Source: Stappia stellulata (GTDB taxonomy: Bacteria > Pseudomonadota > Alphaproteobacteria > Rhizobiales > Stappiaceae). From it: a DNA stretch of 64,000 bases. Shown in pieces: positions 1 through 9,978 of this stretch. Location: positions 186,001-250,000 of the forward strand of contig NZ_JAIVMF010000003.1 of NCBI RefSeq assembly GCF_020176715.1, written 5' to 3'. Each line of letters begins with the position of its first letter. The first letter of the stretch is position 1. Both the position numbers and the translations under genes were made by a program. The notes below the pieces were generated by a model that did not search any database, was not told where the DNA came from, and saw nothing but the letters and a program-made list of their open reading frames with translations.

Positions 1-843
1 TCTCATATCCGGAGCCCCGAGTTGTGCAAGCACGGACCCGTCGGAATATTGCACCATTCCATGAACAACAGATTGAGGGTGAACCAGAACTTCAAGCTGA
101 TCCTGTCGCAGAGGAAACAGATGATGCGCCTCGATGATCTCGAAGCCTTTGTTCATCATCGTCGCGCTGTCGATAGAAATACGCGCGCCCATGCTCCAGT
201 TGGGATGTTTCAACGCGGCCTCGGGTGTCGCCACGCGCATTTCGTCCAGCGTATAGGTTCTGAAAGGGCCGCCGGACGCGGTAAGCGTCAGGCATTCGAT
301 CTGCTCGATGTTGCCCTGCTCGAACACCTGAAACACGGCATTGTGTTCGGAATCGACGGGAAGGATTGTCGCTCCAGACGCACGGACCGCCGACATGAAG
401 AGATCGCCGGCACACACAAGGCATTCCTTGTTGGCGAGAGCGATGGTCGTGCCCTGCCGGACGGCGGCAAGCGTCGGCGCCAGACCGGCCGCACCCACAA
501 TGGCCGCGACCAGCATGTCGACCGGGCGAACGGCGGCCTCCGCAATCGCGGAAGCCCCTGCCGCGCAGGAGATCCCCGTGCCGGCGAGCGCGCCCTTCAG
601 GCTCTCGTAGGCGCTTTCGTCCGCCACCACGGCATGGTCGGCGCCAACCCGGATCGCGGCTGCGGCAAGCGCCTCCGCATTCGTGTTCGCGGTGAGCGCT
701 GAGATATCGAAACGGTCCGGGTTGCGCGCGACGAGGTCGAGCGTGCTCGTGCCGATCGATCCGCTGGCACCGAGAATGCTCAGGCGCAGCGGCGCGGTTG
801 CAGCGCGCCCGGGGTCGGTCTGCCGGCTTCGGGTGTCAGCCAC
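1..843 (-). CDS. dxr: 1-deoxy-D-xylulose 5-phosphate reductoisomerase, C-terminus cut by window edge
   Basis: Converts 1-deoxyxylulose 5-phosphate to 2-C-methylerythritol 4-phosphate with NADPH, the committing step of the cytosolic MEP isoprenoid pathway. The visible 281 residues begin at a GTG three bases downstream of the cdsA stop. They show the N-terminal Rossmann motif ILGASGSIG near residue 19, the ANKE motif, the catalytic-site stretch SEHNAVFQ, and ASGGPF followed by HPNWSMG, all hallmarks of Dxr. The reading frame is intact to base 1, so roughly the last 110 to 120 residues lie outside the window. It is the last visible gene of the frr-uppS-cdsA-dxr run, the usual alphaproteobacterial order, and is probably translationally coupled to cdsA. 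Identification is secure; only the start (GTG) is uncertain. Confidence 0.95.
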   Translation of the reverse strand, partial: MADTRSRQTDPGRAATAPLRLSILGASGSIGTSTLDLVARNPDRFDISALTANTNAEALAAAAIRVGADHAVVADESAYESLKGALAGTGISCAAGASAIAEAAVRPVDMLVAAIVGAAGLAPTLAAVRQGTTIALANKECLVCAGDLFMSAVRASGATILPVDSEHNAVFQVFEQGNIEQIECLTLTASGGPFRTYTLDEMRVATPEAALKHPNWSMGARISIDSATMMNKGFEIIEAHHLFPLRQDQLEVLVHPQSVVHGMVQYSDGSVLAQLGAPDMR

Positions 844-846
844 GCG

Positions 847-1716
847 TCAATAACCCCGCATCGTAATGATCTCACCGACGGGATCGCCCGCCGATCCGGT
901 CAGGAGAACGGCAACCGCATATCCGAGAACGGCGGCCCCGACGAGCCCGTCCAAACGGTCCATGACACCCCCGTGCCCGGGAATGATATGGCCGGAATCC
1001 TTGACGCCGAAATGGCGTTTCAGCGCGGATTCAAACAGGTCCCCAACCTGGGAAAACACCGAAAGAACTGCCGCGAACGCCAGCCAGACACCGGGACTGG
1101 CACGCCCGGTGAGCAAAAATCCGAGCCAGCCGACCGCAACCGCCGCGACAAAGCCGCCGATGGCGCCGCTCCAGGTCTTTTTCGGCGAGACCCGGGCCCA
1201 GAGCTTGGGGCCGCCGACCCGCCGTCCGACGAAATAGGCAACAATATCGGTCGCCCAGACCACGCCGAACAGAAACACGATCACGGCAAGGCCGGCCGTT
1301 CCGTCCCGAAGCGCGATCAAGACCGCACCGGAGCTGCCGGCATAGACGATGCCGGCCGCGAGCCACAGGATCTGTTTGTGCTGCTTCACGCTCCCAAAGA
1401 GCGCAAGACCGGCGGCACTCACAAGCAGAAGCGCGAAACCGGCCACGATCTCACCCGCAGCAGCGGCAACCGCAGCACCAACAACGCTTGCATAGGCGAT
1501 CGCGCTGGCAAGGGTCTCATGTTGCGCCCTGACGATCAGGATCCATTCCCGCAGCAGGATCAGCGCGCAGGCGCCGGCTCCAAGCGCGAACCACACGCCA
1601 CCGAGAGCGGTCACCGCCAGGGCCGCGGGAACGAGCAGGACGGCGGAGAGCACGCGCAGCCGAAGTTCGGATCGCCGGGCGGCGGGCGGTGAAACGGGTG
1701 GCGGTCCGTCGCTCAT
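847..1716 (-). CDS. cdsA: Phosphatidate cytidylyltransferase (CDP-diglyceride synthase)
   Basis: Makes CDP-diacylglycerol from phosphatidate and CTP, the branch point of membrane phospholipid synthesis, in the inner membrane. The 289-residue product is a multi-span hydrophobic protein. It ends with the CDS signature at about residues 229-257: S-A-L-K-R, then K-D-S-G, then P-G-H-G-G and D-R-L-D, which hold the metal- and CTP-binding acidic residues. The first 20 residues are a polar, Pro/Arg-rich cytosolic leader. Its ATG overlaps the uppS stop by 4 bp (ATGA), indicating translational coupling, and dxr follows after 3 bp. Length and motif are normal for the family. Confidence 0.96.
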   Translation of the reverse strand: MSDGPPPVSPPAARRSELRLRVLSAVLLVPAALAVTALGGVWFALGAGACALILLREWILIVRAQHETLASAIAYASVVGAAVAAAAGEIVAGFALLLVSAAGLALFGSVKQHKQILWLAAGIVYAGSSGAVLIALRDGTAGLAVIVFLFGVVWATDIVAYFVGRRVGGPKLWARVSPKKTWSGAIGGFVAAVAVGWLGFLLTGRASPGVWLAFAAVLSVFSQVGDLFESALKRHFGVKDSGHIIPGHGGVMDRLDGLVGAAVLGYAVAVLLTGSAGDPVGEIITMRGY

Positions 1717-2483
1717 CTGGCGACTTTCGCCGACAGACCGCCGAAGCGACGGTCGCGCGCGGCATAGGCCGCGAATGCCTGCTCGAGCGCCCGTTCGTCA
1801 AAATCCGGCCAGTGAACGTCGGGAAAATAGAACTCGGCATAGGCCGCCTGCCAGAGCAGGAAATTGGACAGCCGCTGCTCGCCGCTGGTGCGGATGATAA
1901 GATCCGGGTCGGGAAGCGCTGCGGTATCGAGATACTGCGCGATCCGCGCCTCCGTCACGTCGCCCGCCGTGAGCTTTCCGGCCTCGACGTCCTCGGCAAT
2001 GCGCCGGATCGCCCGGGCGATCTCGTTGCGACCGCCGTAATTGAAGGCGACGACCAGCGTCATGCCCGTGTTGTCGCGGGTCAGCGCCTCACCTTCCTCG
2101 ATCAGGCCGAGAATGCGCGCGTCGAGCCCCTCGCGTTCGCCGATCATCTCGACCCGCACGTTCTGGCGGTGGATCTCCGCCAAGTCCCGACGCACGAAAC
2201 GTTCGAGCAGCCCCATCAGGAAGCCGACCTCGGCCGCGGGGCGGTTCCAGTTTTCGGACGAGAAGCTGAACAGCGTGAGAACCTTCACGCCGCGATCAGA
2301 GCAATGACGAACGATACGGCGCAGGGCGGTGACGCCGGCGCGATGGCCCTCCGTCCGCGGAAGTCCGCGCTTCACCGCCCATCGCCCGTTGCCGTCCATG
2401 ATCACGGCGACATGCCGCGGAACGTCGACGCGCTCCGCCGCGCTGACCTGTGCGGATACGTTCAGGCCTGCCGTCACCGTCAT
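1713..2483 (-). CDS. uppS: Undecaprenyl diphosphate synthase (cis-prenyltransferase)
   Basis: Condenses isopentenyl diphosphate onto farnesyl diphosphate to give the C55 lipid carrier for peptidoglycan and other envelope polymers. The 256-residue protein has the signature VIMDGNGRWA with the catalytic Asp at residue 30, the H-R-x-G motif that follows, and the C-terminal RTSGEQRLSNF / FPDVHWPDF region that binds the homoallylic substrate. An upstream in-frame ATG exists, but it lies inside frr; the ATG at 2483 follows an AGGGAG ribosome-binding site at good spacing and gives the usual N-terminus. It sits between frr and cdsA and overlaps cdsA by 4 bp. Confidence 0.96.
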   Translation of the reverse strand: MTVTAGLNVSAQVSAAERVDVPRHVAVIMDGNGRWAVKRGLPRTEGHRAGVTALRRIVRHCSDRGVKVLTLFSFSSENWNRPAAEVGFLMGLLERFVRRDLAEIHRQNVRVEMIGEREGLDARILGLIEEGEALTRDNTGMTLVVAFNYGGRNEIARAIRRIAEDVEAGKLTAGDVTEARIAQYLDTAALPDPDLIIRTSGEQRLSNFLLWQAAYAEFYFPDVHWPDFDERALEQAFAAYAARDRRFGGLSAKVAR

Positions 2484-2523
2484 CCCCTGCTCCCTTTCGC
2501 TGTGATCACATCGCAATCTGCAA

Positions 2524-3087
2524 TCAGATCTGGGAGATTTCCTGTTCTTTTTTGGCAAGCATTGCGTCGATATCGGCGATCATCGCGTCGGTCATCTTCT
2601 GGACGCGGTCGGCGGACACGCGGCTGTCGTCCTCGCTGATGCTGCCGTCCTTCTCCAGCTTCTTGAGCGTTTCCATTCCATCGCGACGAACGTGGCGGAC
2701 GGCCACCTTCGACTGTTCCGCATATTTGTGAGCGATCTTGATCAGATCCTTGCGCCGCTCCTCGTTCAGTTCGGGAATCGGCAGACGCAGGTTGGTGCCG
2801 TCCACGACCGGATTCAGACCAAGGTTCGATTCGCGGATCGCGCGCTCAACGGCGCCCACCATCGACTTGTCCCAGACCTGAACCGAGATCATACGCGGCT
2901 CGGGAACGCTGACCGTGGCCACCTGGTTGATCGGCATCGGCGATCCATAGGCCTCGACCGAGATCGCATCCAGCATGCTGGAGGATGCGCGACCGGTGCG
3001 CAGACCGGCAAGATCGGTCTTGAGGACGGCAATCGCCCCGGTCATCCGACGCTCGAGATCGCCAAAGTCGACATCCTGATCCGCCAT
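2524..3087 (-). CDS. frr: Ribosome recycling factor
   Basis: Splits post-termination ribosomes together with EF-G so that subunits can be reused. The 187-residue product (family norm about 185) starts MADQDVDF and has the RRF features: GRASSSMLD near residue 35, the [14 protein letters not shown] segment, SNLGLNP, and the C-terminal coiled-coil arm ending QEISQI. The open frame extends 54 codons further upstream, but those residues do not resemble RRF, and the ATG at 3087 lies in the expected place. It lies downstream of pyrH (190 bp) and 40 bp upstream of uppS, as in many bacteria. Confidence 0.96.
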   Translation of the reverse strand: MADQDVDFGDLERRMTGAIAVLKTDLAGLRTGRASSSMLDAISVEAYGSPMPINQVATVSVPEPRMISVQVWDKSMVGAVERAIRESNLGLNPVVDGTNLRLPIPELNEERRKDLIKIAHKYAEQSKVAVRHVRRDGMETLKKLEKDGSISEDDSRVSADRVQKMTDAMIADIDAMLAKKEQEISQI

Positions 3088-3277
3088 AGTGTCCTCTCTC
3101 ATCATTTCACGCGAACGGCCTTGCGCCGGTCGTCCCAACACATTGCGTCTTATTTCCATGACGCGCGGCGGAAACGCAAGCGCTTCCGCATCGCGCGTCC
3201 CTGTGAAACCCATGATCAAACCAGGAAAACACGAGAGGACCCGCCACACATTGGCGGACGGCGGCGATTTCCGGCAA

Positions 3278-3997
3278 TCAATCGGAAATGACTGTGTAAA
3301 GCCCTGCCCCGTTCATCACATCCACCAAAGCACCGGGCGTGCGGATGGAAAACACGATCACGGGAATCGCATTGTCGCGCGCGAGCGCGATTGCCGTGGC
3401 ATCCATGACCTTGAGATCCCGCCCCAGAACTTCGCCGGGCGTCAGCGAGTCGTAGCGCTCCGCATCCGGCACCTTCTTGGGATCGGCCGAATAGACCCCA
3501 TCGACGCTGGTGCCTTTCAAGAAGGCGTCGCAGCGCATCTCCGCGGCCCGCAGCGCGGCGCCGCTGTCGGTGGTGAAGAACGGGTTGCCCGTGCCGCCGG
3601 CAAAGACGATCACGTCGCCGTCTTCCATGTAGCGCTCGGCGCTGCGCTGGGTGAAGGTCTCGCAGATCGAGGGCACCGGAACGGCGGACAGCACGCGCGC
3701 CGGGACGCCGAGGCGGCGCAGGGCATCGGCGAGCGTCAGCGAATTCATCACGGTCGCCAGCATGCCCATGTGGTCGCCGGTGACCCGGTTCCCGCCCTTG
3801 GCGGCAACCGCGACGCCGCGAAAGATGTTGCCGCCGCCGACAACGACCCCGACCTGGGCCCCAAGGCTCACCGCCTCGGCGATTTCCTTGGCAACGCGGC
3901 CAACGGTTTCCGGATCGATCCCGAATTCCTGCGACCCCATGAGGGCCTCACCCGAAAGTTTCACAAGCACCCGCCGCCAGCGAAGTTGTCTCGTCAT
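3278..3997 (-). CDS. pyrH: UMP kinase
   Basis: Hexameric bacterial uridylate kinase that phosphorylates UMP to UDP in pyrimidine nucleotide synthesis. The 239-residue protein belongs to the amino-acid-kinase fold: [10 protein letters not shown] at residues 10-19 is the phosphate-binding start, [11 protein letters not shown] lies near residue 52, [11 protein letters not shown] near 135, and the product ends GLYTVISD. It is separated from tsf by a strong hairpin terminator (4095-4121), so it probably has its own promoter, and it precedes frr. Nothing is unusual in length or motif. Confidence 0.96.
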   Translation of the reverse strand: MTRQLRWRRVLVKLSGEALMGSQEFGIDPETVGRVAKEIAEAVSLGAQVGVVVGGGNIFRGVAVAAKGGNRVTGDHMGMLATVMNSLTLADALRRLGVPARVLSAVPVPSICETFTQRSAERYMEDGDVIVFAGGTGNPFFTTDSGAALRAAEMRCDAFLKGTSVDGVYSADPKKVPDAERYDSLTPGEVLGRDLKVMDATAIALARDNAIPVIVFSIRTPGALVDVMNGAGLYTVISD

Positions 3998-4094
3998 CTT
4001 TTTGTCTCGCCGTTTGGGTTGGCCGGTTCTGTTCTTATAGGGTCCGGCAAGGCGGCAGACCGCTGCACTGACGGGCCGCGATGCCGGACAGAAG

Positions 4095-4121
4095 AAAGGC
4101 GCCGGAATGACCGGCGCCTTT
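4095..4121 (-). terminator. Rho-independent terminator after tsf
   Basis: A perfect 11-bp inverted repeat (4095-4105 against 4111-4121) with a 5-nt loop starts 9 bases beyond the tsf stop. On the minus strand the stem is GC-rich and its 3' arm runs into TTTCTTCT, a typical T-rich release tract. It would end the rpsB-tsf transcript and separate it from pyrH. Confidence 0.85.
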
Positions 4122-4129
4122 GTCGGGGC

Positions 4130-5053
4130 TTAGCTGCCTGCCGCCGCGGCGACTTCGGCCGCGAAATCCGTCTCTTCCTTTTCGATCCCCTCGCCAAGGG
4201 CGAAACGGACGAATCCGGTCAGCTTGACCGGGCTGCCGAGATCCTTCGCGAAAGCTTCGATGGCCTGCTCGATCGTCTTGTCCGGATCGATGACGAAGGC
4301 CTGCTTCTCCAGCGTCACTTCCTCGTAGAACTTGCGCAGGCGACCCTCGACCATCTTTTCGATGATGTTTTCGGGCTTGCCGGATTCACGCGCCTGTTCG
4401 GAAAAGATCTGGCGCTCGCGCTCGACGACGTCGGCATCGAGCGACGCAACATCGAGGGACAGCGGATTGGTCGCCGCGACATGCATCGCGATCTTGCGGC
4501 CGAAGGCATTGACCTGCTCGGCATCGCCGGTCGACTCCAGCGCGACAAGCACGCCGATCTTGCCCATGCCGTCGGCGATCGCGCCATGGACATAGGTCGC
4601 GACAGCGCCATTCTCGACCGAAAGCGCGGCCGCGCGACGCAGCGACATGTTCTCGCCGATCGTTGCGATCGCTTCCTTGATCTCGTCGCCGACCGTCTTG
4701 TCGCGCCCCGGGAACGGAGCCTCTGCAAGGGCCTCGACGTCGCCGTTGACGGCAAGCGCCGCCTGCGACGTGCCTGCGATCAGCGCCTGGAAGGCGTCGT
4801 TGCGGGCGACGAAGTCGGTTTCGGAGTTCAGCTCGACCACCGCCGCACGGGTGCCGTCCGACGCCACGCCGACAAGACCCTCGGCCGCGACGCGGCCGGC
4901 CTTCTTGGCGGCCTTCGCCAGACCCTTGGTGCGCAGCCAGTCGACGGCCGCGTCCATGTCGCCGTTGTTCTCTGCAAGGGCAGCCTTGCAGTCCATCATG
5001 CCCACGCCGGTCTTTTCGCGGAGCTCTTTCACCATCGCTGCGGTAATGCTCAT
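4130..5053 (-). CDS. tsf: Translation elongation factor Ts
   Basis: Guanine-nucleotide exchange factor that regenerates EF-Tu-GTP during translation. The 307-residue protein begins [20 protein letters not shown], the UBA-like N-terminal domain followed by the conserved DCKAAL motif. [13 protein letters not shown] near residue 75 is the TDFVAR signature that inserts into EF-Tu. The rest is the two-lobe core, ending with [11 protein letters not shown] and a short acidic tail. It is the second gene of rpsB-tsf, 128 bp downstream of rpsB, with a hairpin in the spacer and a terminator after it. Confidence 0.97.
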   Translation of the reverse strand: MSITAAMVKELREKTGVGMMDCKAALAENNGDMDAAVDWLRTKGLAKAAKKAGRVAAEGLVGVASDGTRAAVVELNSETDFVARNDAFQALIAGTSQAALAVNGDVEALAEAPFPGRDKTVGDEIKEAIATIGENMSLRRAAALSVENGAVATYVHGAIADGMGKIGVLVALESTGDAEQVNAFGRKIAMHVAATNPLSLDVASLDADVVERERQIFSEQARESGKPENIIEKMVEGRLRKFYEEVTLEKQAFVIDPDKTIEQAIEAFAKDLGSPVKLTGFVRFALGEGIEKEETDFAAEVAAAAGS

Positions 5054-5138
5054 AGATCGCCTCGTTGACGGGTGTTTACCCCGGCATTTCTAGCCGAGGC
5101 CTCACATAAGAATAATGACAGAAACGCTCAGGCGCTTC

Positions 5139-5166
5139 GCCCGGCAGACGCGGTGGACTGCCGGGC
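5139..5166 (-). other. Intercistronic hairpin between rpsB and tsf
   Basis: A 9-bp inverted repeat (GCCCGGCAG at 5139-5147 against CTGCCGGGC at 5158-5166) lies just after the rpsB stop. On the minus strand no T-tract follows, so it looks like an mRNA-stabilising, processing or partial attenuation hairpin rather than a full terminator. This would suit the different dosage of S2 and EF-Ts. The function is inferred. Confidence 0.5.
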
Positions 5167-5181
5167 AGCGCAGGGGTTTCG

Positions 5182-5997
5182 TCAGCCGGCCTGCGCCGGG
5201 GTTTCTTCGGCAGTCGCCGCTTCGGCCGGAGCCTCGCTCGCGGCTTCCGTTTCCAGCGCCGGCTCGACCGGAGCTTCCTCGGCTGCGCCGACGTCGATAC
5301 CCATGCCGCCCTGGGCACGGGAAATGCCGTCGATTGCGGCGCGGGCGATCAGATCGCAATAGAGGCTGATGGCACGGCCCGCGTCGTCATTGCCCGGAAC
5401 CGGGTAGTCGATGCCGACCGGATCGCAGTTGCTGTCGACGATGGCGGCGACCGGAATGCCAAGACGCTTGGCTTCCTGGATGGCGATCGCCTCGCGGTTG
5501 GTGTCGATCACGAACAGGAGGTCCGGCAGGCCGCCCATGTCCTTGATGCCGCCAAGGTTGCGCTCGAGCTTCTCGCGCTCGCGGTCCATGAAGAGCCGCT
5601 CTTTCTTGGTCAGGCCGCTCGGATTGCTGAGCGTCTCTTCCAGCTTGCGCAGACGCTGGATCGACTGGGAGATGGTCTTCCAGTTGGTCAGCATGCCGCC
5701 AAGCCAGCGGGCATTGACGTGGTACTGCGCGGAGCGACGGGCGCTCTCGGCAACCGCTTCCTGTGCCTGGCGCTTGGTGCCGACCAGCAGCACGCGACCG
5801 CCGGCGGCGACGGTGTCGGACACCGTCTTCAGCGCCTGGTGCAGCAGCGGAACGGTCTGTGCGAGATCGAGAATATGGATGTTGTTGCGGACACCGAAGA
5901 TGTAATCGCCCATCTTCGGGTTCCAACGGTGCTTCTGGTGACCGAAGTGGACACCAGCTTCCAGCAGCTGACGCATAGAGAATTCGGGCAGGGCCAT
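5182..5997 (-). CDS. rpsB: 30S ribosomal protein S2
   Basis: Structural protein of the small subunit that bridges head and body and helps bind S1. The 271-residue product starts [20 protein letters not shown] and contains the S2 signature region HWNPKM-like ([12 protein letters not shown]), the [10 protein letters not shown] motif, [12 protein letters not shown] and the [12 protein letters not shown] stretch. The last 35 to 40 residues are an Ala/Glu-rich tail typical of alphaproteobacterial S2 and absent in E. coli. The ATG at 5997 follows AAGGAG. It heads the rpsB-tsf operon and has a recognisable promoter at 6117-6146. Confidence 0.97.
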   Translation of the reverse strand: MALPEFSMRQLLEAGVHFGHQKHRWNPKMGDYIFGVRNNIHILDLAQTVPLLHQALKTVSDTVAAGGRVLLVGTKRQAQEAVAESARRSAQYHVNARWLGGMLTNWKTISQSIQRLRKLEETLSNPSGLTKKERLFMDREREKLERNLGGIKDMGGLPDLLFVIDTNREAIAIQEAKRLGIPVAAIVDSNCDPVGIDYPVPGNDDAGRAISLYCDLIARAAIDGISRAQGGMGIDVGAAEEAPVEPALETEAASEAPAEAATAEETPAQAG

Positions 5998-6116
5998 GGC
6001 CGTGCAACTCCTTGATTTTCCGGTTAGACCTCCGCAGGGCGTGGCAGCGCTCGCGCGCTTACACCGGATGGACTCCGTTCAAGAACGAAAACCGACCCTG
6101 CGTGTGGAATGCGCGC

Positions 6117-6146
6117 GTTATAGTCGTCGTTGACCGGCAATTCAAG
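6117..6146 (-). promoter_or_regulatory. Probable sigma-70 promoter of rpsB-tsf
   Basis: On the minus strand CTTGAA (6141-6146) and TATAAC (6117-6122) are separated by 18 bp, a close match to the alphaproteobacterial CTTGAC / TATA-type housekeeping promoter. It would start transcription near 6110 and leave a 5' leader of about 110 nt before rpsB. The rest of the 353-bp gap between rpsB and dnaE (5998-6350) shows no convincing gene and no clear dnaE terminator; I did not recognise a ribosomal-protein leader fold. Confidence 0.6.
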
Positions 6147-6350
6147 CCCGGACGGGCGGGCCCGGCAATTCCGTCGCCGACAGCCAGCACAAAGCAGGCG
6201 ATCCCGCGAAACACCTCACGCCTCCGGGTCGATGGTTCGCCATCACCCCCAGCGCCTCCCGCAGCGGAATTACGGGCCGATGCCCGCTGCTCCTGTTGCG
6301 CATCCCGCTGCGGGCGGCCGGGGGCGATTCGCCTCCTGCAAGACCGGCAG

Positions 6351-9300
6351 TCAGGCGAGCTGGACCTCGACCACACCGGGGATCGTCTTCATCGCGCCGG
6401 CAATCTGGGGCGACAGGCGATAGCCGCCCGGAAGCTTGACCTCGACCTCCCGCGCCCCGCCCTCGGCCAGCACAACAACACTGACGTCGCCATCCCCGCG
6501 CTCGCCCAGGTGACGCTGCAGCCGGCGGGCCGCATCGGGGTGATTGAGGAACACCGTCAGGCTCCGCTGGACATGAAGAGCTGCATCCTCAAGCGGCTTG
6601 ACCGACTGGATCCTAAGGCTTGGCTCATCGTCGCGCATGTCGGCGCCGACGAGCAGCACCACGGATTTTCCAGGCTCCACCGCATCGCGGTATTGCTGCA
6701 GGGATTCCGAAAACAGCAGCGCCTCATATTGCCCCGTCGGATCGGACAGACGCACGATCCCCATGCGGTTGCCGGAGCGGGTCTTGCGCTCCTGGCGTCC
6801 GAGCACGGTTCCGGCCAGCCGGCCGGCGGTCGCCCCCTGCTTCACCGCCTGGGCGAAATCCGCCCACATCTGCACCCGCATGCGCTCCAGCAGCGGCATG
6901 TAGGAATCGAGCGGGTGGGCGGACAGATAAAAGCCGATAGCCGATTGTTCGCGCTGCAGCCGCTCCTCCGGCAGCCAGTCGTCCGTATTGGGGAGGTGCA
7001 CCTCCTCGCCCCCTTCGCTGCCGCCGAACATGTCGTTCTGTCCGCTCAGCGCCTCTTCGTCGGTGCGCTGCGCGACCCCCAGAATGCGGTCCATCCCGGC
7101 AACCAGACGGGCCCGGTTGGAATCCAGCGCATCGAAGGCACCGGCGTTGACAAGGCTTTCCAGTGTCCGTTTGTTCACCTGGCGCGCGCTGATACGGGTT
7201 GCGAAATCGCCGATGCTGGCGAAGGGCTTGGCGCCACGCACCTCGATGATGTGCTCCACCGCCTGTTCGCCGACGCCCTTGATCGCGCCCATGGCGTAGC
7301 GGATCTTCCCGTCCTCGACCGAGAAATGCACGCCGGAATGGTTCACCGAAGGCGGCAGGACCTCCACCTTCATCCGGCGCGCCTCGACACAGAAGTCGCT
7401 CAGCTTGTCGGTGTTTCCAAGATCCAGCGTCATCGACGCGGCCATGAATTCGACCGGGTGGTTGGCCTTGAGCCAGGCGGTCTGGTAGGAGACCAGCGCA
7501 TAGGCTGCGGCGTGCGACTTGTTGAAACCGTAGTTGGCGAATTTCGCGACCAGATCGAAGATCGAACCGGCCTGCCCCTTGTCGATGCCCCGCTCCACGG
7601 CCCCGTCGACGAACCGCGCCCGCTGCACTTCCATTTCAGCGGCGATCTTCTTGCCCATGGCACGGCGCAAAAGGTCGGCTTCACCGAGCGAATAGCCCGA
7701 CAGCACCTGGGCGATCTGCATCACCTGTTCCTGATAGACGATGATGCCATTCGTCTCGATCAGGATCGGCTCAAGCAGCGGATGCAGGCAATCGGGCTCC
7801 TGCTCGCCGTGCTTGACCGCATTGTAGACCGGGATGTTGTCCATCGGGCCCGGGCGGTAGAGCGCCACAAGGGCGATGATGTCCTCGAAGCGGTCCGGCT
7901 TCATGCCCGCGATCGCGCGACGCATGCCCTGACTTTCCAGCTGGAACACGCCGACGGTCTCGCCCGCCGCCAGCAGGCGATAGGTGGCCGGATCGTCCAT
8001 CGGCAAGCCGGCCATGTCGACGGTGATGCCCTTGTCGGCGATCAGCTTCACCGCCGTATCGATCACCGTAAGCGTCTTCAGACCGAGGAAGTCGAACTTG
8101 ACCAGCCCCGCCTGCTCCACCCACTTCATGTTGAACTGCGCAACCGGCATGTCGGAGCGCGGGTCGCGGTAGAGCGGAACCAGCTGCTCAAGCGGACGGT
8201 CGCCGATCACAACGCCGGCGGCATGCGTCGAGGCATGCCGGTAGAGGCCCTCGAGCTTCTGCGACATCGCCAGCAATCGCGCGACGATCTCCTCGTCGCG
8301 CTGCGCCTCCTGCAAGCGCGGCTCGTCGCGGATCGCCTGTTCGAGCGTGACCTGCTGGCCAGGCGTCGCCGGCACCATCTTGGACAGGCGGTCGACCTGG
8401 CCATAGGGCATCTGCAGGACGCGGCCGACATCGCGCAACACGGCGCGCGCCTGCAGCGTTCCGAAGGTGATGATCTGCGCAACCTGCGCCCGGCCGTATT
8501 TCTCCTGAACGTAGCGGATCACCTCCTCTCGGCGGTTCTGGCAGAAATCGATGTCGAAATCCGGCATCGACACACGTTCCGGATTAAGAAACCGCTCGAA
8601 CAGAAGCGCATAACGCATTGGATCAAGGTCGGTAATGGTCAATGACCATGCCACCAGAGAGCCGGCACCCGAGCCGCGGCCCGGCCCGACCGGGATGTCA
8701 TGCGCCTTCGCCCACTTGATGAAGTCCGCAACGATCAGGAAGTAACCGGGAAAGCGCATCCGCTCGATGACGCCAAGCTCATAGTCGAGACGGGACCAGT
8801 ACTCCTCCTCCGACACATTCGGCGCGAGGCCATGTGCGGCCAGCCGGGCGGACAGCCCCTCCTTTGCCTGCCGGCGCAACTCCTCGACCTCGGCCGTGAA
8901 GGCCGCTTCCGGGTCGTCGGACGCACCGGCGAATTGCGGCAGGATGGGCGCGTGCTTGAGCGGGCGCGCATGACAGCGGCGGGCAATCTCCACCGTGCTC
9001 GCGGTCGCCTCCGGCAGGTCGGCGAAGAGTTCCAGCATCTCCGCGCGGGTTTTGAAGCAATGCTCCGGTGTCAGCCGGCGCCGGTCGTCCTCGACGAGCA
9101 CACGCCCCTCGGAAATGCAGATCAGCGCGTCATGCGCTTCATAGTCGGCGCGATGGGCAAAGAACGGCTCGTTCGTCGCGACCAGCGGCAGGTCCAGCTC
9201 ATAGGCGAGCGCGACCATATCCGGCTCCGTCGCGATCTCTTCCGGCATGTCGTGACGCTGGACCTCGACGTACAGGCGGTCGGCGAAGCCGGCCTTCAAG

Positions 9301-9791
9301 GTCTGGAGCCGTGCGCGCGCCAGGGTCATGTCCCCGGCGACCAGAGCCTGTCCGACCGGCCCGGCAACCCCGCCGGTCAGCAGGATCAACCCGTCGGCAT
9401 GATCCAGGAGACGATCCGAGGTCACATGCGCCTGGACGGAAGGGTCGGTATCCAGATAGGCCCGGCTGACGATATCCATCAGGTTGGCGTAACCGGACTG
9501 ATCGGCGGCAAGCAGGACGACATCGCTCAGATGAACGGTCTCGCGTCCCTTCTTGACACCGCCGTCCTGAAAATCGACCGGGATCTGCACCCCGACGATC
9601 GGCTGCACCCCCGCCCCCCAGGCCTTTTCGGAGAACTCCAACGCGCCAAACAGATTGGCCGTGTCGGTGATCGCGATCGCCGGTTGGTCGTCGGCACGCG
9701 CCAGATCGATGAGCCGGCCGAGCGGCAACGCCCCCTCAAGCAGCGAGAAAGCCGAATGCACGCGCAGATGCACAAAACCGACGTCGGACAT
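6351..9791 (-). CDS. dnaE: DNA polymerase III alpha subunit
   Basis: Replicative DNA polymerase catalytic subunit, 1146 residues, the usual DnaE1 length. The order is an N-terminal PHP domain (LRVHSAFSLLEG, then ITDTANLFG), the C-family palm with GRGSGAGSLVAW and the catalytic motif PDFDIDF near residue 407, the fingers and little-finger domains (YRPGPMDNIPVYN, FNKSHAAAYALVSYQTAWLK), an HhH segment, and a C-terminal OB fold. The PHP site appears degenerate (ITDT where active forms have TDH), as in E. coli, so proofreading is probably supplied by a separate epsilon subunit. The ATG at 9791 gives the standard start MSDVGFVHLRVHS; a longer frame upstream is not conserved-looking. The next gene upstream, 187 bp away, is an SOS-type small ORF. 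Confidence 0.96.
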   Translation of the reverse strand: MSDVGFVHLRVHSAFSLLEGALPLGRLIDLARADDQPAIAITDTANLFGALEFSEKAWGAGVQPIVGVQIPVDFQDGGVKKGRETVHLSDVVLLAADQSGYANLMDIVSRAYLDTDPSVQAHVTSDRLLDHADGLILLTGGVAGPVGQALVAGDMTLARARLQTLKAGFADRLYVEVQRHDMPEEIATEPDMVALAYELDLPLVATNEPFFAHRADYEAHDALICISEGRVLVEDDRRRLTPEHCFKTRAEMLELFADLPEATASTVEIARRCHARPLKHAPILPQFAGASDDPEAAFTAEVEELRRQAKEGLSARLAAHGLAPNVSEEEYWSRLDYELGVIERMRFPGYFLIVADFIKWAKAHDIPVGPGRGSGAGSLVAWSLTITDLDPMRYALLFERFLNPERVSMPDFDIDFCQNRREEVIRYVQEKYGRAQVAQIITFGTLQARAVLRDVGRVLQMPYGQVDRLSKMVPATPGQQVTLEQAIRDEPRLQEAQRDEEIVARLLAMSQKLEGLYRHASTHAAGVVIGDRPLEQLVPLYRDPRSDMPVAQFNMKWVEQAGLVKFDFLGLKTLTVIDTAVKLIADKGITVDMAGLPMDDPATYRLLAAGETVGVFQLESQGMRRAIAGMKPDRFEDIIALVALYRPGPMDNIPVYNAVKHGEQEPDCLHPLLEPILIETNGIIVYQEQVMQIAQVLSGYSLGEADLLRRAMGKKIAAEMEVQRARFVDGAVERGIDKGQAGSIFDLVAKFANYGFNKSHAAAYALVSYQTAWLKANHPVEFMAASMTLDLGNTDKLSDFCVEARRMKVEVLPPSVNHSGVHFSVEDGKIRYAMGAIKGVGEQAVEHIIEVRGAKPFASIGDFATRISARQVNKRTLESLVNAGAFDALDSNRARLVAGMDRILGVAQRTDEEALSGQNDMFGGSEGGEEVHLPNTDDWLPEERLQREQSAIGFYLSAHPLDSYMPLLERMRVQMWADFAQAVKQGATAGRLAGTVLGRQERKTRSGNRMGIVRLSDPTGQYEALLFSESLQQYRDAVEPGKSVVLLVGADMRDDEPSLRIQSVKPLEDAALHVQRSLTVFLNHPDAARRLQRHLGERGDGDVSVVVLAEGGAREVEVKLPGGYRLSPQIAGAMKTIPGVVEVQLA

Positions 9792-9978
9792 GAACCCTCT
9801 TCGACCCTTGAGTTCCCGCGCGAACGCCGGTCTGCATTCGCGCCCCCGAGCGGAAGATCCCGCAAGGAAAAAGAGCGTCAAGTGTCGATGGTGCGAAAGC
9901 CCGTGTCGAGCCCCCGCACGGCTCCCTCCCCAGAAAGTGCCGGCTGCTCCACAGTGTCAAAACAGGGGAAGAGGCGCG

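Noticed and set aside
6059-6376. Minus-strand 105-codon frame between dnaE and rpsB
   Set aside because: It overlaps the dnaE end and the rpsB promoter, translation is Arg/Ser-rich and lacks a ribosome-binding site.
6012-8645. Plus-strand open frame of 877 codons opposite dnaE
   Set aside because: It is a mirror of dnaE in high-GC DNA: His/Arg/Gly-rich translation without domains, no ribosome-binding site, fully antisense to a confidently identified gene.
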